From Actinomycetota bacterium (GTDB taxonomy: Bacteria; Actinomycetota; Thermoleophilia; Solirubrobacterales; Thermoleophilaceae), in the NCBI GenBank assembly GCA_005883295.1, contig VAWV01000034.1:6880-17581 (forward strand): a stretch of 10,702 bases of DNA, written 5' to 3'. The notes under the pieces were generated by a model. The model saw only the letters and a program-made list of their open reading frames with translations, searched no databases and was not told the DNA's origin. Each line of letters begins with the position of its first letter. Positions within the stretch are counted from its first letter, which is position 1. Shown in pieces: positions 9,180-10,702 of this stretch. Both the position numbers and the translations under genes were made by a program.

Positions 9180-9185
9180 GCCCCG

Positions 9186-10702
9186 TCAGGCCCGCGCCTC
9201 GGCTTCCTCGAGCTCCTGACGCAGGGCCTTGATCTCGTCGCGGAGCTTGGCCGCGTACTCGAAGCGGAGGTCGTCAGCCGCGAGCAGCATCTCCTCCTCG
9301 AGCTCCACGATCGTGCGCGAGATCTCTTCCGGCTGCATGCCGTCCCGGTCGCGGCGCCGCGAGCGCCGGCTGCCCCGGGGGACCTTGGATTCGAGCGCCA
9401 GGAAGTCCGTGATGTCGGAGATCCCCTTCCGGACCGTCTCGGGGGTGATCCCGTGCTCCTCGTTGTACGCCCGCTGGATCGCCCGGCGCCGGTCGGTCTC
9501 CCCGATCGCGCGGCGCATGGCCGCCGACTCCTTGTCGGCGTACATGATCACCCGGCCGCGTACGTTCCTGGCCGCGCGGCCGATGGTCTGGATCAGCGAG
9601 GTCTCGCCACGGAGGAAGCCCTCCTTGTCCGCGTCGATGATGCAGACCAGCGACACCTCGGGCAGGTCGAGCCCCTCCCGCAGCAGGTTCACCCCCACCA
9701 GCACGTCGAACTCGCCGAGCCGGAGGTCGCGGATGATCTGGATCCGCTCCAGGGTGTCGATCTCCGAGTGGAGGTAGCGGACCCGGAAGCCGTACTCCAT
9801 CAGGTAGTCGGTGAGGTCCTCGGACATCTTCTTGGTGAGCGTGGTGACCAGGGTGCGCTCGCCGTCCTCCGCCCTGGCGCGGACCTCGTTCATCAGGTCG
9901 TCGATCTGGTTCCTGGTCTCCCGCACCTCGACCTCCGGATCCACGATCCCCGTGGGCCGGACGATCTGCTCGACCACCCGCGCGGAGTGGGTCTCCTCGA
10001 ACTCGCCTGGAGTGGCCGAGACCATCACCACCTGCGGCACGATCGCCAGGAACTCGTCGAAGGTCTGGGGCCGGTTGTCGAGCGCACTCGGAAGCCGGAA
10101 CCCGTACTCCACGAGCGTCTGCTTGCGGGAGCGGTCGCCCTCGTACATGCCGCCGATCTGGGGAATCGTCTGGTGCGACTCATCGACGAAGCAGACGAAG
10201 TCGTCGGGGAAGTAGTCGAGTAGGCAGTAGGGTCGGGCGCCCGGGGCGCGGCCGTCGAGGATGCGCGAGTAGTTCTCGATCCCGTTGCAGAAGCCGAGCT
10301 CGCGCAGCATCTCCATGTCGAACTGGGTGCGCTGGCGGAGCCGGTGGGACTCCAGCAGCTTGCCCTGGGCCTCGAGCTCGGCGCAGCGGGCCTCGAGCTC
10401 GTCGCGGATCTCGCCCACCGCGCGCTCGACGGTCGGCCTGTCGGTGGCGTAGTGGGTGGCGGGCCAGATGCCGATGTGCTCGAGCTCGCCGAGGATCTCG
10501 CCGGTGAGCGGGTCGAAATGCTGGACGGCCTCGATCTCGTCGCCGAAGAACCGGGCCCTGAAGGCGGTCTCGGAGTAGGCGGGGAAGACCTCCAGCGTCT
10601 CGCCGCGGACGCGGAACTTGCCGCGGCCGAGCGCCTGGTCGTTGCGGCTGTACTGGATGTCGACCAGCTTGCGCAGGATCTCGTCGCGGTCGACCAGCTC
10701 GC
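9186..10702 (-). CDS. uvrB: UvrB, excinuclease ABC subunit B (5' end outside window)
   Basis: UvrB is the damage-verifying helicase-like subunit of nucleotide excision repair, loaded by UvrA; it then binds UvrC. The visible part is 504 residues and begins at ELVDRDEILRKLVDIQYSRN, so by comparison with the usual 660-700 residues about 165 N-terminal residues, including Walker A and the damage-probing beta-hairpin, lie beyond the right edge. Counting from the first whole codon (10698-10700), motif II DESHQTIPQ is at 173-181, motif III SATPGEFE at 228-235, ILLREGLD-like motif V (NLLREGLDLP) near 338-347, and motif VI TIGRAARN at 372-379. The UVR domain that contacts UvrC spans about 459-494, after a basic stretch RGSRRSRRRDR (442-452). 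The TGA is at 9186-9188. The sequence looks intact and fully typical. Confidence 0.98.
   Translation of the reverse strand, partial: ELVDRDEILRKLVDIQYSRNDQALGRGKFRVRGETLEVFPAYSETAFRARFFGDEIEAVQHFDPLTGEILGELEHIGIWPATHYATDRPTVERAVGEIRDELEARCAELEAQGKLLESHRLRQRTQFDMEMLRELGFCNGIENYSRILDGRAPGARPYCLLDYFPDDFVCFVDESHQTIPQIGGMYEGDRSRKQTLVEYGFRLPSALDNRPQTFDEFLAIVPQVVMVSATPGEFEETHSARVVEQIVRPTGIVDPEVEVRETRNQIDDLMNEVRARAEDGERTLVTTLTKKMSEDLTDYLMEYGFRVRYLHSEIDTLERIQIIRDLRLGEFDVLVGVNLLREGLDLPEVSLVCIIDADKEGFLRGETSLIQTIGRAARNVRGRVIMYADKESAAMRRAIGETDRRRAIQRAYNEEHGITPETVRKGISDITDFLALESKVPRGSRRSRRRDRDGMQPEEISRTIVELEEEMLLAADDLRFEYAAKLRDEIKALRQELEEAEARA

Noticed and set aside
9168..10223. A 351-codon plus-strand frame opposite uvrB
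   Set aside because: Antisense shadow; the minus strand encodes UvrB with all expected helicase motifs.

Overview
The window is a high-GC (roughly two-thirds G+C by eye) chromosomal segment. Gene style points to a high-GC actinobacterium, and the DivIVA-like protein, the secreted GH39/GH5-like enzyme and the hypothetical secreted protein look most like class Thermoleophilia (Solirubrobacter/Gaiella relatives). That placement is from memory of family style, not from a search. I see no rRNA, tRNA, CRISPR array, transposase or phage gene, and no stretch over 300 bases without a gene.

Right side, transcribed leftward: the 3' three quarters of uvrB (9186-10702, running off the right edge), a DivIVA-like coiled-coil protein with an acidic Pro/Glu linker (8187-9098), and a short-chain dehydrogenase (7133-8032). 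Short stem-loops after uvrB and after the DivIVA-like gene suggest these are partly separate transcription units.

Middle: a divergent pair of secreted glycoside hydrolase genes share a 90-base control region. The rightward one (from 6044) is a clan GH-A enzyme with both catalytic glutamates, but its 3' end is damaged. Right after an Asn-Pro-Arg stretch the sequence appears to jump over the segment expected to hold the last barrel strand, and the remaining C-terminal helix lies in another frame. The leftward one (4775-5953) is a GH27 alpha-galactosidase-type enzyme. It keeps its catalytic aspartates, but two sugar-contact positions appear changed.

Left side, also leftward: the GH27 gene is followed after 43 bases by uvrA (1810-4731), which overlaps by 4 bases (GTGA) a left-handed beta-helix acyltransferase (1217-1813). 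Twelve bases later, in the same reading frame, comes a secreted protein of unknown function (1-1204, running off the left edge). This spacing suggests a four-gene leftward operon mixing DNA repair with cell-surface or glycan functions.

UvrA and UvrB act together in nucleotide excision repair, but here about 4.4 kb of non-repair genes separates them. The other genes fit a loose theme of extracellular glycan breakdown and envelope modification. I found no clearly new defence or mobile system. The best leads are the broken GH-A gene, the unusual GH27 pocket, the uvrA-acyltransferase coupling and the unknown secreted protein.
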